Of a stretch of DNA of 64,000 nucleotides, positions 1-7,718 are shown piece after piece. The notes under the pieces are model-generated. The model ran no database searches. It was not told the origin of the DNA and worked only from the letters and a program-made list of their open reading frames with translations. The position numbers and the translations under genes were made by a program. The stretch covers positions 2,905,001 through 2,969,000 of the forward strand of contig OY282353.1 of NCBI GenBank assembly GCA_958295465.1. Reading direction: 5' to 3'. Each line of letters starts with the position of its first letter. Within the stretch, counting starts at the first letter, position 1. Source of the stretch: an uncultured Gammaproteobacteria bacterium. Lineage in GTDB: Bacteria > Pseudomonadota > Gammaproteobacteria > HK1.

Positions 1-1
1 G

Positions 2-565
2 GAGACCGAGGGAACGTTCGTCAACCTCTCGGGAATCTGGCAGAGCTTCGGCGCCGCGGTGTCTCCTTACGCGGATGCGCGTCCGGCGTGGCGGGTGTTG
101 CGGGTCCTCGGCAACCTCCTCGATCTCCCCGGCTTCGAGCAGGAGACGATCGAGGACGTGCGTGCGGCACTCGGCGTGCCGGCGGCGGCCGCGGAGCCGG
201 CGGCCGGGAGTGCCGGATGGACCCTGCCTCGAAGGCTGCCGGAGCCTGTCGAGGGGACCGAGGGGATCGCCCGTATCGCCCCCGTCCCGATGCACGCGGT
301 GGATGCACTGGTGCGCCGCTCGAAGCCGTTGCAGGCGACGAAGGATGCGGAGTTCCGAGGGGTGGGGCTCAGCCCGACTACGATCGAACGCTTGGGCTTG
401 GCGGAAGGCGAGCCGGCGGTGGTGCGGCAGAACGGGGGATCGGTCACCCTCCGCGTTGTTGCGGACCGGCGGGTCCCGGACGATTGCGCGTACCTGCCGG
501 TTGGGGTTCCGGGCACCGTAGCGCTCGGCGCAGGTGACGGTACGATTGTGATCGATAGGCCCTGA
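2..565 (+). CDS. nuoG: NADH-quinone oxidoreductase subunit G, C-terminal end (partial)
   Basis: The reading frame is already open at base 2 (ETEGTFVNLSG...) and stops at 565, so only about the last 187 codons of the gene are in the window. The start of this segment (NLSGIWQSFGAAVSPYADARPAWRVLRVLGNLLDL) is the typical late part of the molybdopterin-oxidoreductase-like domain of NuoG. That domain ends the peripheral arm subunit of complex I, which carries the N1b/N4/N5-type Fe-S clusters in its missing N-terminal half. In most proteobacteria nuoH follows within a few bases. Here the next gene is an unrelated toxin-like fusion 45 bp downstream, and nuoH begins only at 6443. Confidence 0.9.
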   Translation, partial: ETEGTFVNLSGIWQSFGAAVSPYADARPAWRVLRVLGNLLDLPGFEQETIEDVRAALGVPAAAAEPAAGSAGWTLPRRLPEPVEGTEGIARIAPVPMHAVDALVRRSKPLQATKDAEFRGVGLSPTTIERLGLAEGEPAVVRQNGGSVTLRVVADRRVPDDCAYLPVGVPGTVALGAGDGTIVIDRP

Positions 566-610
566 TTCCGTAGCACACGGCACACGAAAGACCAACAAGC
601 TGATGCAGCC

Positions 611-1879
611 ATGTCGTACCGACCTTCCAGTAAAGTGTTGTTCCTGACGAACTGTTCGCTGACCAAGACGAGAGGAGGAATTCCCGAATACGATGAGCAA
701 GAAGCAATAACGTCGGTGTTGCCGACATCTCTCAAGAATCGGTTTCTTGATCGGCGAGAGAAGGCGCTCCAATATGTCAAAGTGGCGCGCGAATTCACTT
801 GGCAAGGTACGCCTGTGTCGGAGCTTGAATTCAATAAGAATCTTGCCAAAGGAAAGGACTTTGGAGGAAGGCGCACGTGCGCTTATTTGCCTGCTCTCCA
901 TCGCTATGAAGGACGTTTCTTTCAAGCCTTGGGGCTGGATGGTCGGAACAAACTTGAAAACTCCAAGCACCATACATTGTTCTTGTCCGGTTTGTATGGA
1001 TTGTTGCGACCGCTTGAGCCGATTCAAATCTATAGTTGCCCATTGGATGATCATGTATCGAAATTTTGGCGAGAAAAATCCTTGCTTACAGAAATCCTAC
1101 TCAAATATATCAATCGCTTCAAAATCAGGCGAGTCATTGATTTGACCGCTATAGACGCCTACCGACAGTTGATCGATTGGGGAAAAATAGCCGAAACGAA
1201 AACAGACGTACTGCATTGTTTCCACGTTATGGCAGCAGGAGATTACGCGCTGACATTCTTTGGCATGTTACTTGGAGATTTACTCAATTTGTCGGAAGAT
1301 GATCTCGCAACATTGGAGTCGAATACCAGGAAGAGAGATGTGATTTTTCGATCTCTTGATGAAACGGAATTCGGTTTACCAAAGGAACATCCGCCTGAGA
1401 AACCGATTGAGCCAGAGCCCGAACCGATCTGGAAGTTCGCATCCACGTTACAATTCCGCAGGAAAGTGCGGGAATCTATGAATCAATTTACAAAGATAAT
1501 GCAAGCCGCCATGGATATTTGCAGAGAACCGATAGCCTGTCGTGAGAACACGATAGAACCATGGGAGGGCCGGGCATCCACGTGGCAATATAGGCTGGGT
1601 GATCTCCGCCTCATCTATCAACTTGATAAAGATAAGAGAATTGTATACTTCCAGAATATTCTGGTTCGCGAAGATTCCGGTGTCCTGAAAGTTCGAGAGC
1701 TCGTCGCAGAACTGAAATCGCACGGATTCGTTGAAACAAAGGGCGGTGGTAAAGGATCTCACCGGAAGTTCAAGCATCCGAGAATTCCCGGGGCTGTGAC
1801 GGTGAGCGGCGGGGCAGGAGACGATGCAAGTCCGGACTTGGTGCGTCAGGTTCAACGCGCAGTTGATCAAGTGATGTAA
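611..1879 (+). CDS. Three-domain fusion: YaaA-like + RelE-like + HicA-like toxin
   Basis: A 422-residue protein. Residues about 8-260 resemble the YaaA/DUF328 peroxide-stress family: an LFLTNCS opening, LHRYEGRFFQALG and the hallmark LSGLYGLLRPLEPIQIY. Residues about 280-355 look like a RelE/ParE mRNA interferase fold, with the strand pair YRLGDLRLIYQLDKD followed by an acidic/basic end. Residues about 362-422 match HicA (RELVAELKSHGFVETKG, then GSHRKFKHP with the catalytic-type GSH histidine, then a VTVSGG strand). The start is ATG 611, and no stop or frame slip separates the three parts. A HicB antitoxin follows 21 bp downstream, so the pair probably works as a TA module whose toxin carries extra domains. 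Base composition is clearly lower in GC than the flanking nuo genes, suggesting transfer. The domain calls are by eye. The combined architecture is one I do not recognise. Confidence 0.75.
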   Translation: MSYRPSSKVLFLTNCSLTKTRGGIPEYDEQEAITSVLPTSLKNRFLDRREKALQYVKVAREFTWQGTPVSELEFNKNLAKGKDFGGRRTCAYLPALHRYEGRFFQALGLDGRNKLENSKHHTLFLSGLYGLLRPLEPIQIYSCPLDDHVSKFWREKSLLTEILLKYINRFKIRRVIDLTAIDAYRQLIDWGKIAETKTDVLHCFHVMAAGDYALTFFGMLLGDLLNLSEDDLATLESNTRKRDVIFRSLDETEFGLPKEHPPEKPIEPEPEPIWKFASTLQFRRKVRESMNQFTKIMQAAMDICREPIACRENTIEPWEGRASTWQYRLGDLRLIYQLDKDKRIVYFQNILVREDSGVLKVRELVAELKSHGFVETKGGGKGSHRKFKHPRIPGAVTVSGGAGDDASPDLVRQVQRAVDQVM

Positions 1880-1900
1880 TAGAACGTCAGGAGGTGCCCG

Positions 1901-2122
1901 ATGAGGCCGAGTGACAGACACCACAAATGGATCGAGTGGAGCGACGAGGACAATGCCTACCTTGGGCGTTACCCCGACGTCATCACCGGGATTCACGGCA
2001 GCGACCCCATACGGTTGTACCGGGAACTCTGCGAAGTGGTGGATGACGTTCTGACCTCCTTCCAGGCATCCGGGCGCACGTTGCCGGAACCGATGACCAA
2101 GCCGATGCGCGAAGTGGCATGA
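1901..2122 (+). CDS. hicB: HicB-family antitoxin
   Basis: A 73-residue protein of the short HicB type: KWIEWSDEDNAYLGRYPDVITGIHG, then YRELCEVVDDVLTSFQASGRTLPEPM. This is the usual RNase-H-like HicB fold that binds and blocks HicA. The start ATG 1901 has a strong ribosome site (AGGAGGTG about 5 nt upstream). It lies 21 bp after the fusion toxin and is almost certainly co-transcribed with it. The toxin-before-antitoxin order is the normal order for hicAB. No separate DNA-binding domain is visible, so autoregulation would depend on the complex. Confidence 0.8.
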   Translation: MRPSDRHHKWIEWSDEDNAYLGRYPDVITGIHGSDPIRLYRELCEVVDDVLTSFQASGRTLPEPMTKPMREVA

Positions 2123-2309
2123 TTGCTCGACTTCAGTCTCTGGATGACCCTCACCCGTCGAGCGCCGACCTCGGTGGAGATGAACACCCAGTTTTGTATT
2201 TCCAACGACAGGACAACGCACGGCAAGACGATAGTGCGGGCGGAGGCCCGCGTACCTTGGTGCAGTTCCATTCGAGCACGGGTGGGAGACTTCCCGCCCA
2301 CTCCATTCG

Positions 2310-2780
2310 ATGGTACTGTTCGAAGCATCCAGACACCGAGGGAAACTCGCCGTGGAGCACCCGGCTGCTGTCAAACGAATCGAGGGCATCGGCATTCCTT
2401 CCGCTGCTTTCGTCGATCAGGCGGTCTACATCCGGACGGTGCGAGCGGGGCTGTCCGGGGAAGTCGTCAAGCAGGCCATCGACGCAATCGGCCATCGCGA
2501 CTTCTTCGTTCGCCTGCTGGGAACGACCTCCGGTCATCTGAACCGGCTCTACGGTCGAAAGTCCCTCGGCCCGGCTCGAACCGAGGGGCTTCTGGACACG
2601 TTACGCATTTTCGCCGCCGCTGCCGCCGCATTCGGCGGCCTTGAACGCACACAAGATTGGCTTGGCACCGCGCTGCCCGCCCTGGAAGGCGACCGCCCCA
2701 TCGATCTCTGCGACACGTTCGAGGGGCGCCGTCTGGTACGGGAGATCATTCGCAAAATCGAGTACGGCGAATTCCCCTGA
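2310..2780 (+). CDS. Xre/MbcA/ParS-type antitoxin, orphaned from its RES toxin
   Basis: A 156-residue protein matching the antitoxin of RES-Xre modules. A helical N-terminal region (VRAGLSGEVVKQAIDAIGHRDFFVRLLG) is followed by the toxin-binding domain (LLDTLRIFAAAAAAFGGLERTQDWLGTALPALEGDRPIDLCDTFEGRRLVREIIRKIEYGEFP). In known modules the RES toxin gene follows directly and depletes NAD+. Here a membrane protein and a nuclease-like domain intervene, and only a frame-shifted C-terminal RES piece survives at 3757-4034. The antitoxin itself seems intact. ATG 2310 is taken as the start; GTG 2352 is an alternative. Confidence 0.7.
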   Translation: MVLFEASRHRGKLAVEHPAAVKRIEGIGIPSAAFVDQAVYIRTVRAGLSGEVVKQAIDAIGHRDFFVRLLGTTSGHLNRLYGRKSLGPARTEGLLDTLRIFAAAAAAFGGLERTQDWLGTALPALEGDRPIDLCDTFEGRRLVREIIRKIEYGEFP

Positions 2781-2849
2781 TGCGGCTGTATCGCAATGGT
2801 AGTATTTCGGTAAGCGCCCGCCGGGCGCGTTTGCGTGGAGGATAGGGAG

Positions 2850-3281
2850 ATGCCAGTCATTCCTTCTATCGAGTTGGTATCTTATGTCGTTTGGATAATC
2901 TTCGCGATAATCAGTGTGTATATCACTTTACAGGCATTATTCCGAATCCGAGACAAAATCAGTTGGGGCAAAGCACGGTACATGGGGATACCTATGACCA
3001 TATTCGCCTGGATGAAATTCATTTATGTACTCGTTCTGTTCCAAGTCGCCTACGGATTTGTAAGCTTCATTCTTGACTGGCCGATCTGGATGATCTGGAT
3101 TGATATTTCGTTATTTCTCGTAGTGCTGATGCTGTCTTTGGGGCTATATTTCAAACTGCTTCACAGAGAAAAATTAAAACCAAATCTTTTTGTGGCTCTC
3201 TTTCTCGTTCCTCTAGGTATTCCAGGAATTCCCACGGCAGCAAAACTGATAAAACTGATACTCGCGTCGGTCCTGAGATAA
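2850..3281 (+). CDS. Small integral membrane protein of unknown function
   Basis: A 143-residue protein starting MPVIPSIELVSYVVW. ATG 2850 is chosen because a GGAGG-like ribosome site lies at the right distance just upstream. Four hydrophobic helices are visible, at about residues 8-30, 50-75, 80-105 and 115-140, and the loops are basic. It is AT-rich compared with the nuo genes, as is the following toxin-like gene, so the two probably arrived together. It could be an immunity or membrane-targeting partner of that gene, but nothing in the sequence proves this. I do not recognise the family. Confidence 0.6.
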   Translation: MPVIPSIELVSYVVWIIFAIISVYITLQALFRIRDKISWGKARYMGIPMTIFAWMKFIYVLVLFQVAYGFVSFILDWPIWMIWIDISLFLVVLMLSLGLYFKLLHREKLKPNLFVALFLVPLGIPGIPTAAKLIKLILASVLR

Positions 3282-3760
3282 TTACGCAGAAAGTTCTCAG
3301 GGCCAAACCACGTTTTCCACAAAAGATCCAGATATCCGATTCGGGCTGGGTTGTCGAATTTCCGAATCCTCATTCGAAAGGGCGTCTCGGCGACTCCTTG
3401 ACGGCCCGCACACTGACAGCCCGAGGTTACGAAAAGGCAATATCGAAAATCGATAAAATACATGGCATTGATGGGGTATACATAAAATACGACGTCAATC
3501 GCCGCCCAAAAGAAATACTTGTCTTGGAGAACAAGGTCGACGGAAGTCAACTCGCAGGGGATCAAATGACCGCCAACTGGATCACCAGGAATGTGGACAG
3601 GATGGTTGCCCATTCAGACGTGAATGTTCGGCGCACGGGAGAGTTGATACGAAGGAATCCTGGTATGGTGCACAAGCAGTTGTGGCATCACGACTTGGGT
3701 AGTGGAAGAACAACCATCAGCACTCTGGATGACAAAGCGAGGAAATCACGGGTGAGGTGA
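3281..3760 (+). CDS. Polymorphic-toxin-like C-terminal nuclease domain (start unclear)
   Basis: The segment reads DSLTARGYEKAISKIDKIHGIDGVYIKYD, then EILVLENKVDGSQLAGDQMTANWI. This looks like nuclease domains at the C-termini of polymorphic/contact-dependent toxins, with a D-x(n)-E-x-K signature (GIDGVY ... ENK) of PD-(D/E)xK type. The frame is open from 3113, but no ATG, GTG or TTG occurs before TTG 3398, which would cut the domain. An ATT at 3281 overlaps the stop of the upstream membrane gene. So this is either a coupled gene with a non-canonical start or a toxin tip that has lost its delivery domains. The homology call is by eye; the family name is not certain. Confidence 0.5.
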   Translation: MTQKVLRAKPRFPQKIQISDSGWVVEFPNPHSKGRLGDSLTARTLTARGYEKAISKIDKIHGIDGVYIKYDVNRRPKEILVLENKVDGSQLAGDQMTANWITRNVDRMVAHSDVNVRRTGELIRRNPGMVHKQLWHHDLGSGRTTISTLDDKARKSRVR

Positions 3761-4034
3761 GTGACGAGGTCGCTCTCGAACGTTGGCATGTCCATGATCT
3801 TCCGGAGGGCTGGGACCGTTACCCTCATCCCCGATCCACGCGGCGAATGGGCACCTTGTGGTTGATGCGAAAGGAACGCCCTTGTTGGCCATACCGAGCG
3901 TGGCGGTGCCCGGAGGCCTGGAAAGTATCGTGCTGGCCAATCCGAACATCCTCGGCGAGGGAACAGTCCGGCTGATCGCCGTGGAAGAGCGAATCTACAA
4001 CTCAAGGATGTTCGTGTCGGAGCAGGGGAGATAG
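3757..4034 (+). pseudogene. RES-domain toxin, C-terminal remnant with frameshift
   Basis: Two frames together rebuild the second half of a RES toxin. The first frame gives LPEGWDRYPHPRSTRRMG. From about 3865 a shifted frame gives PLLAIPSVAVPGGLESIVLANPNI and ends at 4034. In RES proteins the W...P.P.STR motif leads into a 'VPSVVVP ... LLNP' strand pair in just this way. The N-terminal half, with the first catalytic arginine, is missing. The remnant starts directly at the stop of the nuclease-like gene. Its antitoxin survives at 2310-2780, so the module appears to have been split by an insertion and then decayed. Confidence 0.65.
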
Positions 4035-4050
4035 GCAGCCCCGTTCATTG

Positions 4051-4107
4051 TCCACGCCTCGGAAAAGTTGCGAACACAAGCACCTCGAACTTGCCGGCAC
4101 GCGGAAG
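4051..4107. repeat. 57-bp direct repeat, copy 1 (flanks macrodomain gene)
   Basis: This sequence, starting TCCACGCCTCGGAA and ending CACGCGGAAG, recurs at 4838-4894 in the same orientation with roughly 80% identity. The two copies bracket the minus-strand macrodomain gene. Read on the minus strand both encode a similar peptide (about KFEVxVF...PRRG). They may therefore be two copies of a gene end rather than an att site. Confidence 0.6.
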
Positions 4108-4206
4108 AGGCTCGATCATCCATATGGTCGCCGGCGGCTCGATGCAGGTCGGCCCGAAGAGCGTGGCGGTGCCTGATCATGGTCGCCGACGACCGTGGCG
4201 AGCCGT

Positions 4207-4740
4207 TCACAGGGGCGGAGCGGCGGCGTTTTCCAGGGCGCGCTCATGGGCCTGTCGCGACTCACGCCCGAAGCAGCACAGGACGATGCGGCGGAGGGAG
4301 GGATGCTCCGCGGCCTCCGCCGCCACCGTCCGGACCGCGATCTCCGCCGCACGCGGCGCCGGAAAGCCATAGGCGCCGGTCGAAATCGCCGGGAACGCGA
4401 TGGTCTCGACGCCGTGCGCGGAAGCGAGCCGGAGCGATTCCCGGTAGCAGCTCTCGAGAAGGGCCTCCTCGCCGTGGCCCCCTCCCCGCCATACCGGACC
4501 GACGGTATGGACGACGTGGCGGGCCGGAAGATCGTATGCGCCGGTGATACGGGCCTCACCGGTCGGACATCCGCCGAGCCGGCGGCATTCTTCGAGAAGC
4601 CGGGGGCCGGCCGCGCGATGGATTGCACCGTCCACGCCGCCCCCGCCGAGCAGTGATTCGTTCGCGGCGTTGACGATCGCATCCACCTCCAGCCGCGTGA
4701 TGTCACCTTCAATGACTTCGATACAGTTTGTTGCGTTCAT
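4207..4740 (-). CDS. Macrodomain protein (O-acetyl-ADP-ribose deacetylase type)
   Basis: A 177-residue single macrodomain. The N-terminus reads [39 protein letters not shown], with the NAAN and GGGVDGAIH motifs that bind ADP-ribose in the MacroD/YmdB class. [12 protein letters not shown] follows in the C-terminal half, supplying the second ligand loop. Such enzymes hydrolyse O-acetyl-ADP-ribose or remove mono-ADP-ribose from proteins or nucleic acids. The start is ATG 4740 on the minus strand. It is the only minus-strand gene in the accessory block inside nuo, and it is flanked by a 57-bp direct repeat. Being near RES and other NAD-linked toxins may be meaningful, but that is inference. Confidence 0.88.
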   Translation of the reverse strand: MNATNCIEVIEGDITRLEVDAIVNAANESLLGGGGVDGAIHRAAGPRLLEECRRLGGCPTGEARITGAYDLPARHVVHTVGPVWRGGGHGEEALLESCYRESLRLASAHGVETIAFPAISTGAYGFPAPRAAEIAVRTVAAEAAEHPSLRRIVLCCFGRESRQAHERALENAAAPPL

Positions 4741-5369
4741 GGAGACCACCGTGTTTCCAGCTCCTTTCAGGAGACCGGCCAAGGATTCAATCCCGGCGAA
4801 CTCGCTACCCGCACGGGCACATTTGAAGCCGATATCTTCCACGCCTCGGAAGAATCGTGAACACACGCACTTCGAACTTGCTGACACGCGGAAGCTTGTG
4901 CGACGCCTTCGACAGTGAATCACCCACCCTCGGAGAACGCCGGCTCCGCAATCCGGCTCACTCCCTGGAACGCGAACATCCTGGCGCGGCGGCCTCGAAC
5001 AGGAGCGTGACCGTCGATGAGTGATAGACTCCGCCACCGTGTCATTGTGCGCCGGAGAGGAGCCCCGGCGCCGACCGCCACGGAGCCTCGACATGACGTT
5101 TGACGCGCCGTTGGACAGTCCCTTCTCCCCGAGTGAAGGCGTTGTGTGCCGCCACTTCGGCGGGATTCCGCTCATGAGTGCGTATCGAGCCCCGGCCGGT
5201 TCCCGGCCTTCCCCCGCGTGGACATGCTCGCCGTTCGCCGGCCTCGTGCCGCGGGAGAGTGGCGATCGGTTCACGCGATGCGTGTTCGAACGGCGCTACG
5301 CGGCCCGGCCGGACGTCAGGAAGGTCGAGCTGGAGATGGTGCCGGAACGGGACGGATGGTAGTACCGTC
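4741..5369. other. 629-bp stretch without a convincing gene
   Basis: It contains repeat copy 2 (4838-4894). No open frame here has a recognisable protein signature. An 89-residue frame from ATG 5092 reaches 5362, but its composition looks like the shadow of GC-rich DNA, and other frames are equally open. It is best read as eroded coding DNA between the divergent macrodomain gene and hicB. Confidence 0.4.
4838..4894. repeat. 57-bp direct repeat, copy 2
   Basis: Partner of 4051-4107 in the same orientation. It lies about 100 bp upstream of the macrodomain start on that gene's strand. Confidence 0.6.
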
Positions 5370-5651
5370 ATGAGCAAAGGTTCCGTCGAGACGAGCATGG
5401 AGCCCTGTGTCTACAAGTATCGGGTGCTGATCGAGCCGGCCGAGGAAGGCGGCTTCGTCGTCACCGCGCCCGCTCTTCCGGGCTGTGTCACGCAAGGCGA
5501 GACTCGGGATGAAGCCGTGGCGATGGCTCGCGACTGCATCGAGGGATTCCTGGCGTGTCTCGCCGAGGCGGGCGAACCCATCCCGGTGGAGCCGGAGCCC
5601 GCCGATGCCGTTGCGGTCTGGATGGAAGTGGCAGGGCCGGTCGCGGCGTGA
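5370..5651 (+). CDS. hicB: HicB-family antitoxin
   Basis: A 93-residue protein. Residues about 14-75 form the standard HicB fold: YKYRVLIEPAEEGGFVVTAPALPGCVTQGETRDEAVAMARDCIEGFLACLAEAGEPIPVEP. It should neutralise the HicA-like product encoded immediately downstream. No C-terminal helix-turn-helix is present, so it is the short form. The start is ATG 5370. Antitoxin-first order is common in this HicBA subtype. Confidence 0.85.
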   Translation: MSKGSVETSMEPCVYKYRVLIEPAEEGGFVVTAPALPGCVTQGETRDEAVAMARDCIEGFLACLAEAGEPIPVEPEPADAVAVWMEVAGPVAA

Positions 5652-6033
5652 GGGTCGCCTGCCGTCGCTTCGCCCGCGACGGCTCATCGCCGCATTGAAA
5701 CGTGGTGGTTTCGTGGAACGCCGGCAAACGGGGAGCCATCTCTTTCTGGCTCACCCCGATCGGCCCGGAATGCCTGTGCCCATTCCCATACATGCTCGCG
5801 AGTTGAAACGGGGCACGCTGGTAGCCATTCTCCGGCAGGCGGGAGTCACGGTCGAAGAGCTACGGGAGCTTCTTCGAGTGCTTTGCGTGTATGGAACGAG
5901 ACTGTTCCTCGCTCGTCTGCGATGCTGGCCGGGGCGCCCGCGATTCCGCGTAGCGCAATCGCCAGGCAAACGCGCCAGCGGTTGCCGCTCTGCGGCGTGG
6001 CTTGTGTCGGGCGCCGGCCGGACGCTTGCGTGA
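5611..6033 (+). CDS. hicA: HicA-family toxin with aberrant start and run-on C-terminus
   Basis: The core LPSLRPRRLIAALKRGGFVERRQTGSHLFLAHPDRPGMPVPIPIHARELKRGTLVAILRQAGVTVEELRELL is a full HicA dsRBD-like fold with the catalytic GSH histidine. Two things are odd. The natural start, a GTG overlapping the hicB stop at 5648, is in the wrong frame by one base, so either an internal TTG (5611) or CTG (5659) is used or the gene has a 1-nt deletion. At the other end the frame runs about 55 codons past the domain. It runs into a sequence shared with 37330-37374, which suggests that the original stop was lost by recombination. Activity is doubtful. Confidence 0.6.
   Translation: MRSGWKWQGRSRREGRLPSLRPRRLIAALKRGGFVERRQTGSHLFLAHPDRPGMPVPIPIHARELKRGTLVAILRQAGVTVEELRELLRVLCVYGTRLFLARLRCWPGRPRFRVAQSPGKRASGCRSAAWLVSGAGRTLA
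5886..5930. repeat. 45-bp repeat shared with 37330-37374
   Basis: The core ACTGTTCCTCGCTCGTCT is identical at both places and its flanks are similar. The copies are about 31 kb apart, one in the run-on tail of hicA and the other in a mosaic of RiPP gene fragments. Confidence 0.55.
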
Positions 6034-6096
6034 CGGGGTGGACTGCGCTCGCACGATCGGGGGCGTTGAACACCACCGCGAAGATGGAGCACGACG

Positions 6097-6405
6097 ATGA
6101 CACAACCAGGCGCATTCCAGAGCGCATTCTCGGGATGGAAGGCATGGTCCTGGCACCGGGAGCGCCTCAAGCTCCGCTTGCTGGGCGTGGGCATGAGCGC
6201 GTTCGCGGCATGGCTGCTCTGGGAAGGCGGAGGGCCGTGGCCCGTCGCGGTCGGGGTGGGGGTGATCGAGCACTGGTCGCGGGAAGTCATGCGGAAGTAC
6301 GAGAAAGACACCGGGGCAATCCCCGACTGGGTCACGGGGGTGAACCTGCTCGCCAACGTCGCAGCCGCCGGACTGCTCATTGCCGGATTCATCCTGACAC
6401 GGTGA
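6097..6405 (+). CDS. Small membrane protein, unknown function
   Basis: A 102-residue protein starting at ATG 6097. A basic, Trp-rich N-terminus (SGWKAWSWHRERLKLRLL) precedes a hydrophobic helix at about residues 28-52. A charged loop (SREVMRKYEKDTG) follows, then a second helix at about residues 80-100 (LLANVAAAGLLIAGFIL). It sits 38 bp before nuoH on the same strand, so it is probably read together with the complex I genes. I do not recognise the family. Complex I membrane subunits of comparable size (NuoA, NuoK) do not match it. Confidence 0.5.
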   Translation: MTQPGAFQSAFSGWKAWSWHRERLKLRLLGVGMSAFAAWLLWEGGGPWPVAVGVGVIEHWSREVMRKYEKDTGAIPDWVTGVNLLANVAAAGLLIAGFILTR

Positions 6406-6442
6406 GCGCAGCCCATGCCTCCTGACACGGTGACCCCCGCTC

Positions 6443-7510
6443 ATGCCTGAACCTCTCGCCACCGCCCTCGGATGGCTCCCCTACGAGCTCGCGCTGCTCG
6501 TCGAGACGCTGCTCAAGATCGTGGCGCTGCTCGTCCCCCTGCTGCTGACGGTGGCGTGGTACACCTACGCCGAGCGCAAGGTCATCGGGTACATGCAGGT
6601 GCGCCTCGGCCCCAACCGGGTGGGGCCGAAGGGGTTGCTGCAACCGGTGGCGGACGCCGTGAAGCTCATGTTCAAGGAGCTGATCGTCCCGGCCGGCGCG
6701 AACCGGGCGCTGTTCGTGCTGGCGCCGGTGATCTCGCTGACCTCCGCGCTGGCGGCGTGGGCGGTGGTGCCGTTCTCGGATTTCCTGGTGATCGCCGACG
6801 TCAACGCCGGGCTGCTCTACGTCCTCGCGATGACCTCGCTCGGGGTGTACGGGGTCATCATCGCGGGATGGGCCTCGAACTCGAAGTACGCCCTGCTCGG
6901 CGCGATGCGCTCCGCCGCCCAGATCGTGGCCTACGAGATCGCGATGGGGTTCGCCCTCGTCGTGGTGCTGATGGCCGCGGGCAGCCTCAATCTCCGCGAG
7001 ATCGTGCTCGCCCAGGAGGGGGGGCTGGTCCAGTGGTTCTGGCTGCCCCTGCTGCCGATGTTCGCGGTCTACGTGATCTCCGGGATCGCGGAGACCAACC
7101 GCGCTCCCTTCGACGTCGCCGAGGGCGAATCCGAGATCGTGGCCGGCTTCCACGTGGAGTACTCGGGGATGGCGTTCTCGGTGTTCTTCCTCGCCGAGTA
7201 CGCGAACATGATCCTGATCAGCGCGCTGACCGTGATCATGTTCCTCGGCGGCTGGCTCTCGCCCTTCCCGGAGTGGGCGGACGCGCCCTACGTCGGATGG
7301 GTGTTCGAGCCCGGCGTACACTGGTTCGCCGGCAAGCTCGTGCTCTTCATGTTCCTGTACCTGTGGCTGCGCGCCACCTTCCCGCGCTACCGCTACGACC
7401 AGATCATGCGGCTCGGATGGAAGGTCTTCATTCCGCTCACGATCATCTGGATCGTGGTGGTCGGGATCGCCATCATGGCCGGCCTGCCGCCGTGGTTCGA
7501 CGGAGTGTGA
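6443..7510 (+). CDS. nuoH: NADH-quinone oxidoreductase subunit H
   Basis: A 355-residue membrane subunit linking the peripheral arm to the proton-pumping arm and forming much of the quinone channel. The family hallmarks are present: [24 protein letters not shown] near residues 40-65, and the conserved acidic loop [26 protein letters not shown] near 215-240. Hydrophobic helices fill the rest, and the length is normal. The start is ATG 6443, 38 bp after the small membrane gene. Its separation from nuoG by 5.9 kb of accessory genes is unusual and raises the question of whether it has its own promoter. Confidence 0.97.
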   Translation: MPEPLATALGWLPYELALLVETLLKIVALLVPLLLTVAWYTYAERKVIGYMQVRLGPNRVGPKGLLQPVADAVKLMFKELIVPAGANRALFVLAPVISLTSALAAWAVVPFSDFLVIADVNAGLLYVLAMTSLGVYGVIIAGWASNSKYALLGAMRSAAQIVAYEIAMGFALVVVLMAAGSLNLREIVLAQEGGLVQWFWLPLLPMFAVYVISGIAETNRAPFDVAEGESEIVAGFHVEYSGMAFSVFFLAEYANMILISALTVIMFLGGWLSPFPEWADAPYVGWVFEPGVHWFAGKLVLFMFLYLWLRATFPRYRYDQIMRLGWKVFIPLTIIWIVVVGIAIMAGLPPWFDGV

Positions 7511-7553
7511 GGCCGACATGAGCAAAGACCGCTGTCATCCGGGTGCTTTTCCT

Positions 7554-7570
7554 GGGAACGCGCCGTTCCC
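7554..7570. other. Perfect hairpin after nuoH
   Basis: GGGAACG-cgc-CGTTCCC lies 43 nt past the nuoH stop, in an otherwise gene-free 208-bp gap before nuoI. No T-run follows, so it is more likely an mRNA stability or attenuation hairpin, or a decayed repeat, than a classical terminator. Nothing else is recognisable between 7511 and 7718. Confidence 0.4.
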
Positions 7571-7718
7571 AAGGGGAGCCGGCGTCACCGGAATCAACAG
7601 CCGGTTGGTGAATCATTCATCGTCATGGTGTTCAAGACCTCACGGGAAAGAGACTCGAAGGCAGCGTCTCACGCCACCCTCGCGGCTCGACGGAGCGTAA
7701 AACCATCATGAATCCGCC

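Noticed and set aside
5092-5362. An 89-residue plus-strand frame before hicB
   Set aside because: No recognisable signature, and the other frames are equally open; not supportable as a gene.
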